This document shows, one piece after another, positions 17,551 to 26,039 of a stretch of 64,000 nucleotides of DNA (position 1 is the first letter of the stretch; every line of letters begins with the position of its first letter). The stretch lies in assembly GCF_015711605.1 (NCBI RefSeq), contig NZ_JABTEZ010000001.1:1640001-1704000 (forward strand), read 5' to 3'. This DNA is from Planomonospora sp. ID67723. GTDB taxonomy: Bacteria > Actinomycetota > Actinomycetes > Streptosporangiales > Streptosporangiaceae. A program made the position numbers and the translations under genes. The notes under the pieces were generated by a model, which had not been told where the DNA came from, searched no databases, and saw nothing but the letters and a program-made list of their open reading frames with translations.

Positions 17551-19077
17551 TCAGACGGGGCGGCCGGTGACCCACTTGAGCCACTGGCCGAACGACCGCG
17601 CCGGACCGAGGTCGGCGCAGAACCCGCGCCGGGCGAGGTCGGCGGCGATGTCCAGCGCGGCGGTCTGCATGCCCAGGAAGCTGTCCACGGCCGGGAAGTG
17701 GTTGCCGGCCACGGCCGCGCCGGAGGCGTACAGCGCGCCGCCCCCGCTCGCCGTACCGGTCACCTCGAAGTTCTCCCCGACCGCCAGACGGCCCGCGCCG
17801 TTGCGCCGCGCGCCGCCGTGCTCCAGCAGGTCGGCCAGGACCCGGTGCTCGGGCATGTCGGCCTCCAGCCCGGTGCAGTCGATGATGAAGTCCGAGACGT
17901 AACGGCCGTACCCGCCGTCGTTGCTGCTGGTGTGGCTGACCAGCCGGCCGTCCGGGGCCGGCTCCACCTTGTCGACCACGGCCTGGATCGGGTGGTACCA
18001 GTTGCCCTGGCGGCCCTGGCGCATCTGCTCCTGCCAGCGGCGCAGCTTCGGCGTGGTGGTGCCGCCGACGGCCTTGGCCAGCGCCGCCCGCTTCTCCCCC
18101 TCCAGCCGGCGGAACTGCGCCTTCAGCTGGCCGCCGAAGGCGGACTTGGGGAAGGTGAACGCCTGGTAGGCCCAGCCGTCGCCGCCGGGGCGGCGCATCC
18201 ACGGACCCGAGCCGTGCGGCCCGGTCACGAACGTGCGGAACATGTGCACGATCTGGGTGTGCAGGCCGTACCGCTCCCGGTCGTCCATCAGGCGCTGGAG
18301 CACGCGCGAGGCGACGATCCCGGCGCCCCGCACCACCACCGTGCCCGGCCGCTTCTTGAGGGACTCGTAGACGTGCTCGTGCGGCTCGTAGGCGTTGACG
18401 ACGCGGTGGTAGTCGTCGTAGGTCTCCCGGAAGCGCTGCAGGTCCTCCAGGAACTTCAGGCCCGGGTAGCCGACCGCCAGGTGCACGTACTGCGAGCGGA
18501 TCGCCACCCGCTTGGTGGGCGCCGTCCCGGCGGGCGGGGTGAGGAGCGTGAAGTAGCCGCCCCCGGCCCGGCGGCGGACCATCCTCACCTGGCCCTTGGC
18601 GAGCATGTCCCAGTAGGAGATCCGGTCGGCCTCACGCTTGACCGTGGCGAAGACCGTCGCGGCCCTGGGGCTGAAGAAGTCGGTGAGGATCGGTTCCACC
18701 AGGACCTGCCAGAGCAGCTTCGGCGACCTGTCCTGCCACGCCTCGTGGACGGCGTACGACGGGAAGCCCCAGATGTTGTCCGGCCGGGCCCCGGCGTCGG
18801 AGCGGATGCGCTCCCCGGGAGGGAGCTGGGAGGCGCGGGTGAGGTACTCCCACGTCTGCCATGGAGTGTCGCTGTTCGACAGCACCTTGATCGACGACGT
18901 CGGGACCCCGCAGATCCGCAGCACGTCGGTCATGATGAAGGAGCCGAGCCCGCCGCCCACCGAGACGAACGGGACGTCGTGGACCGGGATGCCCGCCTCG
19001 TGGAGCATCCCGTCCTGCCAGAGCGACGTGCCGAGAAGCCGAGGGGTGAGATCGTTGGGTTGCTGGGCCACTGACAC
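17551..19077 (-). CDS. FAD/NAD(P)-binding flavoprotein, monooxygenase-like
   Basis: A 508-residue protein. From the GTG at 19077 the N-terminus reads VSVAQQPNDLTP and a GGGGGA ribosome site precedes it; in-frame codons to 19179 look untranslated. The dinucleotide-binding fingerprint is FVSVGGGLGSF (about 37-47), and a second Rossmann-like stretch is GTVVVRGAGIVASRVL (about 245-260). The C-terminal DCTGLEAD and GAAVAGNHFPAVDSFLGMQTAALD resemble FAD-closing segments of flavin monooxygenases and lysine/ornithine hydroxylase-like proteins. The reaction is not deducible. Confidence 0.72.
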   Translation of the reverse strand: MSVAQQPNDLTPRLLGTSLWQDGMLHEAGIPVHDVPFVSVGGGLGSFIMTDVLRICGVPTSSIKVLSNSDTPWQTWEYLTRASQLPPGERIRSDAGARPDNIWGFPSYAVHEAWQDRSPKLLWQVLVEPILTDFFSPRAATVFATVKREADRISYWDMLAKGQVRMVRRRAGGGYFTLLTPPAGTAPTKRVAIRSQYVHLAVGYPGLKFLEDLQRFRETYDDYHRVVNAYEPHEHVYESLKKRPGTVVVRGAGIVASRVLQRLMDDRERYGLHTQIVHMFRTFVTGPHGSGPWMRRPGGDGWAYQAFTFPKSAFGGQLKAQFRRLEGEKRAALAKAVGGTTTPKLRRWQEQMRQGRQGNWYHPIQAVVDKVEPAPDGRLVSHTSSNDGGYGRYVSDFIIDCTGLEADMPEHRVLADLLEHGGARRNGAGRLAVGENFEVTGTASGGGALYASGAAVAGNHFPAVDSFLGMQTAALDIAADLARRGFCADLGPARSFGQWLKWVTGRPV

Positions 19078-19197
19078 GCGACGTCCCCCATGGCGCGACT
19101 CCGGGCAGATTGCGCAGCACCTTATCCCAGAAAAGGGCGACTTGCGCATATTCGTCGCATACCTGCGGGAACGGTCCAAACGGCGGCGCGGGCTGGG

Positions 19198-19617
19198 TCA
19201 GTCGCGGCAGAGCTCCTCGGCGACCAGCCCGGCGCCGATCCCGAGCAGCCAGATGTCCTTGGCCAGGGCCATGCCCTGGTGGGTGGGGCGCAGGCCGCCC
19301 TCCTGGCGCATGCCCGGTGTCTTGAGGTAGAGCCCGAGCAGCCCGCCGGCGAAGGCGGTGAGCGCGGCGCCCGCCAGCATCGACGGCACGACCGGGATGA
19401 TCAGCGCCGCGCCGATGGCGATCTCCGCCCTGGAGAGCAGCCTGGCGAAGTCCTCCGGGTCCATGTCCTTCAGGAACGGGTAGGCGCCCGCCGCCATCCC
19501 GTGGAGCTGGGCCGCGGTCTCCTTGTCGGCGGAGGCCTTGGTCAGGCCCGAGTTCAGGATGAGCGCGCCGGCGGCGAGCCGGGCCGGAAGCTGGTGCGGG
19601 CGGGCCGGGAGCCTCAT
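19198..19617 (-). CDS. DoxX-like small membrane protein
   Basis: A 139-residue protein with about four hydrophobic stretches (LAAGALILNSGLTKA, AEIAIGAALIIPVVPSMLAGAALTAF, AGGLLGLYL, DIWLLGIGAGLVAEE). The pattern and length resemble DoxX/DUF-type membrane proteins, some of which take part in redox or sulfur chemistry. The start is ATG 19617 with GGAGG upstream; the frame is open to 19677. The assignment to DoxX is tentative. Confidence 0.65.
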   Translation of the reverse strand: MRLPARPHQLPARLAAGALILNSGLTKASADKETAAQLHGMAAGAYPFLKDMDPEDFARLLSRAEIAIGAALIIPVVPSMLAGAALTAFAGGLLGLYLKTPGMRQEGGLRPTHQGMALAKDIWLLGIGAGLVAEELCRD

Positions 19618-19736
19618 GGTTCCTCCAGGGTCGACGGGACCGGGACCAGGCTCTTTCCCCGTTCTCCGCCGGGCCACCCAGGGTTGATCATCCGTTGGAG
19701 ATGATCAGGCCCACTGTTGGAGGACCGGATACGGCC

Positions 19737-21194
19737 TCAGCCGTACAGCGTGGCCAGGTCCACCAGGAGAACCCGGGGGTCCGCCGCGGCCACGGCCCTC
19801 AGCTCGGCGTCGAACTCGGCACCGCCGTAGCAGGTCAGGACGGTGCCGGAGGTGTCGTATCCCTTGACGCTCAGGAGGTCACGAGCCCGCCGCAGCCGCT
19901 CCAGGTGGCGCAGCCCCATCGGCCTGTCCCACTTGCACTCGCCGAGGGAGAGCACTCTGCGTTTCTCTCCGGGGAGGGCGGCCGACAGCACCGCGACGTC
20001 GATCTGGATCTGCGTCCGGTTGACCGGGTCGGGCACCACCCCCTCGGCGACCTCTCCCGGCAGCTCGCCGAACACCTCCGGTCCCGCGTCCAGCGCCCAC
20101 TCGCGGCACAGCCACTCGAAATGAGGGCCCACCACCTGGGAGAGGAAGGTGGCCTGGGAGTTGTTCCACGCGGCGACGTGGTTCCCGCGCTCCAGCCGGG
20201 TCCACTCCCTGCGCATGACGGCCTCGTAGAAGGTGATCAGCGGTTCGGAGATGCGGAAACTGGAGCGCCTGCCGTGGAACGGGTCGATCTGACGCGTGAT
20301 CAGCCCGGCGTCCTCCAGCACGGTGAGCGGGTGCGCGATCTCGGTGGCCTTCCGGCCGATGTGACCGGCGATACCGCCTCTGGTGGTGTTTCCCGAGGCG
20401 ATGGAGCCCAGCACGGAGTTGTAGAGCGCCGGTTCCCTGATGTCGGCCTCCTCCGCCAGCAGGTACCGGGCCTCTCGGAACAGGGGCACGCTCGGGTTGA
20501 GCACGGTCCGCGTGACCCAGTCGTCGAAGTCGCCCACGGAGGCCGGAACGTCCTCCCGCACGAACGCGTGCCGGTAGGCGGGTGTGCCGCCGACCACGGA
20601 ATGCACGAGGACGGCGAGCCGGGGATCGTCGATGCCCCAGAACCGCGCGGCCGTACGGTAGTCGAAGGGCCTGATCACCAGTTCCAGGGCCGCTCTTCCC
20701 CGGAGGGGGGCGTTTCCCGAGAGCAGCCGTCCCATCACCGACATGGCGGAGCCGCACAGGAGCAACCGGGCCTCGCTGCCCCGGTGCGCCCAGCCCCGCG
20801 GGTCCAGGGCTCGCTGAACCAGCGAGGGGATGGACCCGTGGGCCTTGATCAGGTAGGGGAACTCGTCGATGACGACGACGCCTCGGGGCACGGTCTCGAA
20901 GAGAACGCGCAGGGCGTCGTCCCAGTTCTCCAGCGCGTACGGTGCCCGGCCACCGGTGTGGTCGGCCAGCGCGGCTCCGAACTCGCGCAGCGAGTCGGCC
21001 GAGGTGGCCTCCTGGGCGGTGAAGTGGAAACCGCCGGTCGCCTCGGCGAGGGCTTCGAGAAGGTAGGTTTTTCCCTGCCGCCGTCTGCCGCTCACAACGC
21101 CCAGGCGGACGTGGGGGCTGGCCGACCCGGCGAAGGCGACCAGTTCGGACCATTCGGCGGCCCGGTTGAAGACCCGCTCCGGCTTCTCGATCAT
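19737..21194 (-). CDS. AAA ATPase with C-terminal DUF234 (PD-(D/E)XK-like) domain
   Basis: A 485-residue protein. The N-terminal P-loop ATPase (about 1-230) has Walker A GRRRQGKTYLL and Walker B GVVVIDEFPYL, plus LLCGSAMSVM (sensor region). A winged-helix segment (about 255-320, TRGGIAGHIGRKATEIAHPLTVLEDAGLI) follows. The C-terminal DUF234 domain (about 330-485) has an acidic residue in IQIDVAV and ECK in LGECKWD, matching the D...ExK nuclease-fold core. These ATPases are common in archaea and bacteria, often orphan, and their role is unknown. A 37-bp perfect palindrome lies 26 bp upstream of the ATG. Confidence 0.85.
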   Translation of the reverse strand: MIEKPERVFNRAAEWSELVAFAGSASPHVRLGVVSGRRRQGKTYLLEALAEATGGFHFTAQEATSADSLREFGAALADHTGGRAPYALENWDDALRVLFETVPRGVVVIDEFPYLIKAHGSIPSLVQRALDPRGWAHRGSEARLLLCGSAMSVMGRLLSGNAPLRGRAALELVIRPFDYRTAARFWGIDDPRLAVLVHSVVGGTPAYRHAFVREDVPASVGDFDDWVTRTVLNPSVPLFREARYLLAEEADIREPALYNSVLGSIASGNTTRGGIAGHIGRKATEIAHPLTVLEDAGLITRQIDPFHGRRSSFRISEPLITFYEAVMRREWTRLERGNHVAAWNNSQATFLSQVVGPHFEWLCREWALDAGPEVFGELPGEVAEGVVPDPVNRTQIQIDVAVLSAALPGEKRRVLSLGECKWDRPMGLRHLERLRRARDLLSVKGYDTSGTVLTCYGGAEFDAELRAVAAADPRVLLVDLATLYG

Positions 21195-21219
21195 TGGCGA
21201 CCTCGGATGTAATCGTAGT

Positions 21220-21256
21220 AGTTATAAGTGTACTAGTTACTAGTACACTTATAACT
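21220..21256. promoter_or_regulatory. 37-bp perfect palindrome, candidate operator
   Basis: Two 18-bp arms (21220-21237 and 21239-21256) are exact inverted copies around one central T. The tract is AT-rich (contains TATAAG and ACTAGT) within a genome that is otherwise very GC-rich. It lies upstream of the DUF234 ATPase start at 21194 and 215 bp upstream of the divergent surface-protein gene. It is too AT-rich to look like a usual actinomycete terminator and best fits an operator or other protein-binding site. Confidence 0.75.
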
Positions 21257-21471
21257 GATGAGAGGTGAGTCGGCCGGTGTGCCGAGGCTTTTTCGGACGC
21301 TCGGCTTCCTTGGGGTTGAACACCCTGGGGCGGGAGGGAATTTATGCCCGTTTTGCCGACGGGCTCCCGCTTCTTGGCGGGGCTTCATAAGATCTAGGGC
21401 GGACCGTGACCATCGGCTGGAATCGTGGGTAGTGCCCAGGCCGGTCAACCGCACCGAAACGGAGAGAGACC

Positions 21472-22365
21472 GTGCTGAAGTCCAAGACGCGACGGCGCGT
21501 CATGGCCAAGACGGCGACCATCGCGGCAGTGGGCATGGGTGTCCTCTTCGGTGCCGTCCCGGCGCTCGCCTCCATGGTGACGGCGCCCAAGCCCGTGACC
21601 TACACCTGCACGGGGGCCGGCAGCGCACCGGCCACCTACAAGTTCCAGATGGACCTGACCGGCCCGGCCGCGCCGACGCCGAGCTCCACGGTCGTCGCGA
21701 CCTGGAGGATCGGCACCGCTGCGCCGATCGTTACCGCGCCCTCGGCGATCCCCAACACCGAGAGGCTCGTCGTCAGCGGCGACGTGGTGATCAGCGCCAG
21801 CCCCACGATCGTCCCCTCGGAGCTCCGCTCCGTCGCGGCCACGGCCCCCGCCGCCGCGATCACGCAGGGCGCCGCGCTCCAGCCGCCCAACCTGCTGATC
21901 ACGATGACCCCGACGGCGACCGGCGTCATCGCCGTCCAGCCGGACGCCTTCGACCTCTACCTGGTCCCGGCGACCGGGACCGAGAACGGCGCCGGGGGCG
22001 AGCTGCTCACCTGCACGGTGTCCGCCACGGCGGAGGCAGCGGCGGCCGCGCTGCTGATCACGGTGAAGCCGACGACCGCCTCGACGGGGACCCCGACGAA
22101 CACGAGCACCGGGACGGCGACGCCGGCGCCGACGAACACCGCCACCGCGTCGGTGAAGCCGACGATCACCGTGTTCGAGACCGTCACGGCGAAGCCCTCC
22201 AGGACGCGCCAGATCGACAGAACCCCCGACGGCGGGGCGTCCACCGGCGGGGGAGGCGACGCCGGGCCGGACGCCCGGGTGATCATGCTGAGCGGAGCGC
22301 TCATGGTCGCGGGAGCGGCGGTCGGCGGCCTGGTGCTGCGACGCCGTACGGCCTCCAGGGGCTGA
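21472..22365 (+). CDS. Second secreted surface protein with PxGGAxTGxG sorting signal
   Basis: A 297-residue protein from GTG 21472 (GGAGAGAC upstream). It has a signal peptide (about 1-33, ending VPALAS) and one beta-rich domain (about 38-190) that begins KPVTYTCTGAG and resembles DUF6801-like envelope domains. A Thr/Pro/Ala linker (about 195-245), the motif PDGGASTGGG, a hydrophobic helix (VIMLSGALMVAGAAVGGLVL) and RRRTASRG follow. It is shorter than the 9817 protein and lacks its carbohydrate-binding-like domain but ends the same way. It is followed by its own sortase and a DUF2079 membrane protein, apparently one operon. Confidence 0.75.
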   Translation: MLKSKTRRRVMAKTATIAAVGMGVLFGAVPALASMVTAPKPVTYTCTGAGSAPATYKFQMDLTGPAAPTPSSTVVATWRIGTAAPIVTAPSAIPNTERLVVSGDVVISASPTIVPSELRSVAATAPAAAITQGAALQPPNLLITMTPTATGVIAVQPDAFDLYLVPATGTENGAGGELLTCTVSATAEAAAAALLITVKPTTASTGTPTNTSTGTATPAPTNTATASVKPTITVFETVTAKPSRTRQIDRTPDGGASTGGGGDAGPDARVIMLSGALMVAGAAVGGLVLRRRTASRG

Positions 22366-22451
22366 CCGGGGAAGGCGACCGGGACGGCCGGCGGACAAGA
22401 CGATCGGGGGAGAGAAGATGACCGGGGCAAGGGGATGACCGAGGCAGGGCA

Positions 22452-23387
22452 ATGACCACGCCCACACCGGACGGCCGGCGGCCGGGCCCTCCCGCGCCGG
22501 GCGGGGCCCCCGCCGGGCCCGCGCAGCCGTACCGGCAGCCGCCCGTCCGCCCGCGGCAGGGGCGCCCGCAGGCGGTCCCCGGGCTGCCCGGATATCCGGG
22601 CCCGGCCTACCTGCCCGCGCACCCGCAGCCCGGCTATCCGCTCCCCGGCCACCCGGGCCCGCCGGATCCCGGCTACGACGACCCGGCCGGCGGCGGGCGG
22701 GTGCTGCGGTCGGTGCTGATCCTCGCGGCGATCGCCGGGGTGGTGACGGTGCTGGTCGGGGTGTTCTACCTGCTGGCCTCGCCCGAGCAGTACGGCCTGG
22801 CCGACGATCGGGTCGCGCTGCCGCCGCGCGCGCAGAACCCGGCGGGAGCCGGGGAGCCGTACTTCTCGGCCCCTCCGACCGTGCCGCCGCCGCAGCCGAC
22901 CGTCCCGGCGGCCCCCGCGATGCTGCCCTCGACGCCGAAGCGCCTGGTCATCCCGAGGCTCGGCGTCAGCGCGCCGATCAGGTCCGTCGGGCTGGACGCG
23001 AAGGGGGCGATCCAGGTGCCCCCGGTGAACAACGCCAACCTCGTCGGCTGGTTCCGGGAAGGACCCACGGCGGGGGAGGCGGGACCGGCGATCATGCTGG
23101 GGCACAAGGACACCCGGTCGGGAGGCGCGGTGTTCAGCCGCCTCGGCGAGATCCGCAACGGCGACGTCATCGAGGTGCACCGGCAGGACGGCGTGATCGC
23201 GGTGTTCACCGTGGGCGGGCTCGAACAGGCGGAGAAATCGGTGTTCCCGACGCAGCGGGTGTACGGCGAGTCGCCCGACCCCCAGCTTCACCTGATCACG
23301 TGCGGCGGGGTCTACGACCGGCTGACCGGCCACTACACCGACAACGTCATCGTCTACGCGACGATGACGGGCACGCGGCGGGCATGA
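22452..23387 (+). CDS. Second sortase (class E/F-like)
   Basis: A 311-residue paralog of the sortase at 11209. It has a Pro/Gly-rich cytoplasmic N-terminus (about 1-75), one transmembrane helix (VLRSVLILAAIAGVVTVLVGVFY), a linker and the sortase domain (about 165-310). The catalytic His is in MLGHKDTRSG and the Cys in LITCGG. As in the first copy, the strand after the Cys reads GHYTDNVIVYA, with Thr rather than Arg before Asp-Asn; here the position two residues before HYTDN's Tyr is Gly, so no nearby Arg substitutes. Its stop overlaps the next start (ATGA), indicating translational coupling. Confidence 0.82.
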   Translation: MTTPTPDGRRPGPPAPGGAPAGPAQPYRQPPVRPRQGRPQAVPGLPGYPGPAYLPAHPQPGYPLPGHPGPPDPGYDDPAGGGRVLRSVLILAAIAGVVTVLVGVFYLLASPEQYGLADDRVALPPRAQNPAGAGEPYFSAPPTVPPPQPTVPAAPAMLPSTPKRLVIPRLGVSAPIRSVGLDAKGAIQVPPVNNANLVGWFREGPTAGEAGPAIMLGHKDTRSGGAVFSRLGEIRNGDVIEVHRQDGVIAVFTVGGLEQAEKSVFPTQRVYGESPDPQLHLITCGGVYDRLTGHYTDNVIVYATMTGTRRA

Positions 23388-24925
23388 GCGCGGACACGCT
23401 CCCCGGCGCGGAGGAGACGGGGAAGGCAGGACGCCCGGCGCAGACCGGGGCGGGAGGGGCCGGCGAGGCGCTCCCGGCAGCCGCGGGGCTGCCGTGGCGG
23501 CGGCTGCACGCGCTGGTGCTGGGCGCGGTCGTCACGGTGGCCGCGACCGCCTACGCCGTCCTCGGCCTGGTCAAGCTGAACACCTTCCGGGCGAGCACCT
23601 TCGACCTGGTCATCTTCGACCAGGCCGTGCGCGGTTACGCGGGCTTCGGGCCGCCGCTGGAGCCCTCGGTCGGCATGTACTACGGCCGGGGTATGGATTT
23701 CGTCCAGCTCGCCGACCACTTCTCGCCGATCGTCGCCGTCCTGGCGCCGCTGTACTGGATCCACGACGGGCCCCAGACGCTGATCGTCGCCCAGGCGGTG
23801 CTGCTGGCGCTGGCCGCGATCCCGATCTGGCGCTACGCGGAGCGGCGCCTCGGCGCGTCCTGCGCGCACCTGGTCGCGGTGGCCTACGTGGTGTCGTGGC
23901 CGGTCGCGCAGGCCGCGGGGTTCGACGTCCACGAGGCGGCCTTCGTCCCGCTGCTGAGCGCGATCATGATCGAGCGGTTCGACGCCGGCCGGATGGCGCC
24001 CGGCGCCCTGGCCGCGTTCGGCCTGCTGCTGGTCAAGGAGGACATGGGCCTGCTCGTCGCGGGCTTCGGGGTCTACCTGTTCGTCACCCGGCGGCGCTGG
24101 GAGGGCACGGCGTTCGTGCTGTTCTCCCTCGGCGCGCTGATGATGGTCCGCAACGTCCTCATGCCGCTGGCGGGTTCGGGCGAGGCGGGCTTCCACTGGG
24201 CCTACGGCAGGTGGGGGGCGACCCTGGGCGAGGTGTTCCTGGGCCTCGCGCGCGACCCCCTCGGCGCGCTCTGGCAGGTGGTCAGCCCGGAGATCAAGGT
24301 CGACACCCTCGCCCTCCTGCTCTGGCCGGTCCTGCTGACCGCGCTGCTCTCGCCGCTCACCCTGGCCGCGGTCCCGCTGGTCGCCGAGCGGTTCCTGGGC
24401 GACAGGGCGCAGTGGTGGGGGCCCGACCACCACTACAACGCGTTCGTCGTGGCCATCCTCTTCTGCGCCGCGGTCGACGGGACGGACCGGTTGGGGAAGC
24501 TGCTGGGCAGGCGGTACGGCGGGCGGTTCGGCGGCCGGAGGCTCGGCCGCCACTGGGCGGTCGCGATCTGTGCGATAGGCATCACGCTGATCCCCAGGTT
24601 CGCGCTCGGCAACCTCGCCGAGTGGTCCTTCTACGAGGGCGAGCCGCACGTCGCGGCGGCCCGGCAGGCGGCGGCCGCGGTCCCGGACGGGGTGGTCGTC
24701 GAGGCGGTCAACCACGTCGGGCCCGCGCTCACCTCGCGGACGACGGTGCTGCTCTGGGGTGCGACGCCGTACGGCTCGCCGTGGATCGTGGCGGACGTGG
24801 GCCGGTGGAGCTATCCCTTCCCGTCCCACGACGTCCAGCGCCAGCGGGTCGACCAGGCGCTGAGCGAGGGTTATCGCAAGGTCTTCGAGCGCGACGGCTA
24901 CGTCGTGCTGCACCGTGCGTCCTGA
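23384..24925 (+). CDS. DUF2079 polytopic membrane protein (GT-C-like)
   Basis: A 513-residue integral membrane protein with about 9-10 hydrophobic segments. It shows the DUF2079 hallmarks STFDLVIFDQAVR, DHFSPIVAVLAPLYWI, FDVHEAAFVPLL, and DRAQWWGPDHHYNAFVVAILF. The family is predicted to be glycosyltransferase-like (polyprenyl-sugar users) but is uncharacterised. The ATG at 23384 overlaps the sortase stop by 4 bp, so it is cotranslated with it. It might glycosylate or otherwise modify the surface protein encoded two genes upstream; this is inference from context. Confidence 0.8.
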   Translation: MSADTLPGAEETGKAGRPAQTGAGGAGEALPAAAGLPWRRLHALVLGAVVTVAATAYAVLGLVKLNTFRASTFDLVIFDQAVRGYAGFGPPLEPSVGMYYGRGMDFVQLADHFSPIVAVLAPLYWIHDGPQTLIVAQAVLLALAAIPIWRYAERRLGASCAHLVAVAYVVSWPVAQAAGFDVHEAAFVPLLSAIMIERFDAGRMAPGALAAFGLLLVKEDMGLLVAGFGVYLFVTRRRWEGTAFVLFSLGALMMVRNVLMPLAGSGEAGFHWAYGRWGATLGEVFLGLARDPLGALWQVVSPEIKVDTLALLLWPVLLTALLSPLTLAAVPLVAERFLGDRAQWWGPDHHYNAFVVAILFCAAVDGTDRLGKLLGRRYGGRFGGRRLGRHWAVAICAIGITLIPRFALGNLAEWSFYEGEPHVAAARQAAAAVPDGVVVEAVNHVGPALTSRTTVLLWGATPYGSPWIVADVGRWSYPFPSHDVQRQRVDQALSEGYRKVFERDGYVVLHRAS

Positions 24926-25003
24926 ACCGCACGCGCCGCCGTCCCGAACAGCCCACTGGATCGCCATGACCCCTTCATGACCGAAAATCTGTAGTGGTCG
25001 ATG

Positions 25004-25032
25004 TAGACATTCGGATTGCCTACGGGTAGTCT
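25004..25032 (+). promoter_or_regulatory. Promoter for the MerR leader/ncRNA
   Basis: TAGACA (25004-25009) and TAGTCT (25027-25032) are separated by exactly 17 bp, a good sigma-HrdB/SigA type match. Transcription would begin near 25039, about 420 nt upstream of the MerR start codon. Confidence 0.6.
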
Positions 25033-25038
25033 TACTGC

Positions 25039-25440
25039 TGTCGCAAGGGATGTTCCACGAGGGCAGAGCAGTAGGCAACACGACGGACTGCCCGGACGAA
25101 CGTGGATGGCACAGATAGACGGCAGAAGGTCGGACGTGCCGGGGCCGGTGCAGTCGAAGGGCTCGGGCCGTGGACGCGCTGCCGCAGTGTTGTGAGTTCA
25201 AACAAGCAGGATGAGTGAAAGGAGTGTTGAACGCCATCGGGATCGCCCGTCGCCGACTGGGTTTCGTCGCACGGGTACCGCAGTTCCACGGATAGGACGG
25301 TGGTCTACGGTCACGCATACGCGATCCCCGCACTACCGCTCCATCGGGCGGTCACTGCGGAAATGACAGGCCGGCCAGATGGCCGGTAGATGGTGTTGAA
25401 CCTCGTTCGGGCCCCGGCGCGTCATGGCGCCGGGGCCCCT
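25039..25440 (+). ncRNA. Long structured leader or independent small RNA upstream of the MerR gene
   Basis: Bases 24926-25461 hold no convincing gene. A promoter with a 17-bp spacer precedes this stretch and a 12-bp perfect hairpin (25409-25420 with 25427-25438, loop of 6) closes it, 23 bp before the MerR ATG. Another hairpin, CCGGCC-AGAT-GGCCGG, lies at 25371-25386. By eye the base composition is less GC-rich than in the coding regions. It could be a free-standing RNA ending at the hairpin, or an attenuated leader. It does not match RNase P RNA, tmRNA or SRP RNA signatures I know. Ends are approximate. Confidence 0.45.
25409..25438 (+). terminator. Strong hairpin (terminator or attenuator) ahead of MerR gene
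   Basis: GGGCCCCGGCGC pairs exactly with GCGCCGGGGCCC around a 6-nt loop (GTCATG), followed by CTGTCCGTGTCT. It sits 24 bp before the start codon at 25462, so it would end transcription from the 25004 promoter unless bypassed. Confidence 0.6.
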
Positions 25441-25461
25441 GTCCGTGTCTGGAAAGGCTGT

Positions 25462-25857
25462 ATGGATCAAGCGCAGATGACGTCGGCCGGCGGGTCGGGC
25501 CGCAGGCCCCAGAAGACGGCCGGCATCGACGAGACGGTCGGCTCCGCATCCCCCGTCACCACCGGCGAAAAACTCGACGACGAGGATTACCCCGCCTACA
25601 GCATGGGGCGTGCCGCGGAGATCCTCGGCACCACTCCGGCCTTCCTGCGCAGCCTCGGCAAGGCGAAGCTGATCGAGCCGCAGCGCTCCGAGGGGGGCCA
25701 CCGCCGCTACTCCCGCTATCAACTGCGTCTGGCCGCCCGCGTCAGGGAGCTGGTCGACCAGGGCACCGCCCTGGAAGCCGCCTGCCGCATCATCATCCTG
25801 GAGGACCAGCTCCAGGAGGCCCTGCGCATCAACGCCGAACTGCGTCGTCAGGACTGA
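25462..25857 (+). CDS. MerR-family transcriptional regulator
   Basis: A 131-residue protein with a MerR-type winged helix (about 45-115): YSMGRAAEILGTTPAFLRSLGKAKLIEPQRSEGGHRRYSRYQL. A helical C-terminus (LEAACRIIILEDQLQEALRINAEL) gives a short coiled coil. There is no effector domain, as in HspR-like and BldC-like small MerR proteins. It starts at ATG 25462 behind GGAAAGG. Near-identical regulators are common in streptomycetes; their targets are not known to me. Expression probably depends on the long leader in front. Confidence 0.85.
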   Translation: MDQAQMTSAGGSGRRPQKTAGIDETVGSASPVTTGEKLDDEDYPAYSMGRAAEILGTTPAFLRSLGKAKLIEPQRSEGGHRRYSRYQLRLAARVRELVDQGTALEAACRIIILEDQLQEALRINAELRRQD

Positions 25858-25992
25858 CCGGCCGCCCTGCCCGGATCCGCGATCTCCCCGCCCCGGCGGG
25901 ATGCCGGCGCCTGGTGCAGGGCTCCCGATCCTCCTCGCCTCCGGCCGGTTCCGGGAAGGCGCGGAGGAAAGTTCTGTTGTAACCTCCTACTG

Positions 25993-26009
25993 ACCGAACA
26001 TTGCTCGGT
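25993..26009. promoter_or_regulatory. Candidate TetR-type operator before thiolase
   Basis: ACCGA-A-CA-T-TG-C-TCGGT is a 17-bp palindrome with one mismatched pair, ending 31 bp before the thiolase GTG. ACCGA/TCGGT half-sites are typical of TetR-family regulators of fatty-acid degradation in actinobacteria. No TetR gene is adjacent. Confidence 0.45.
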
Positions 26010-26039
26010 TTGAGTCAGGGACGGAACCCAGGAGGCACT

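Noticed and set aside
21258-22421. Plus-strand open frame beginning at the ATG next to the palindrome
   Set aside because: It overlaps the surface-protein gene in another frame and turns into an Arg/Gly/Asp-rich low-complexity sequence.
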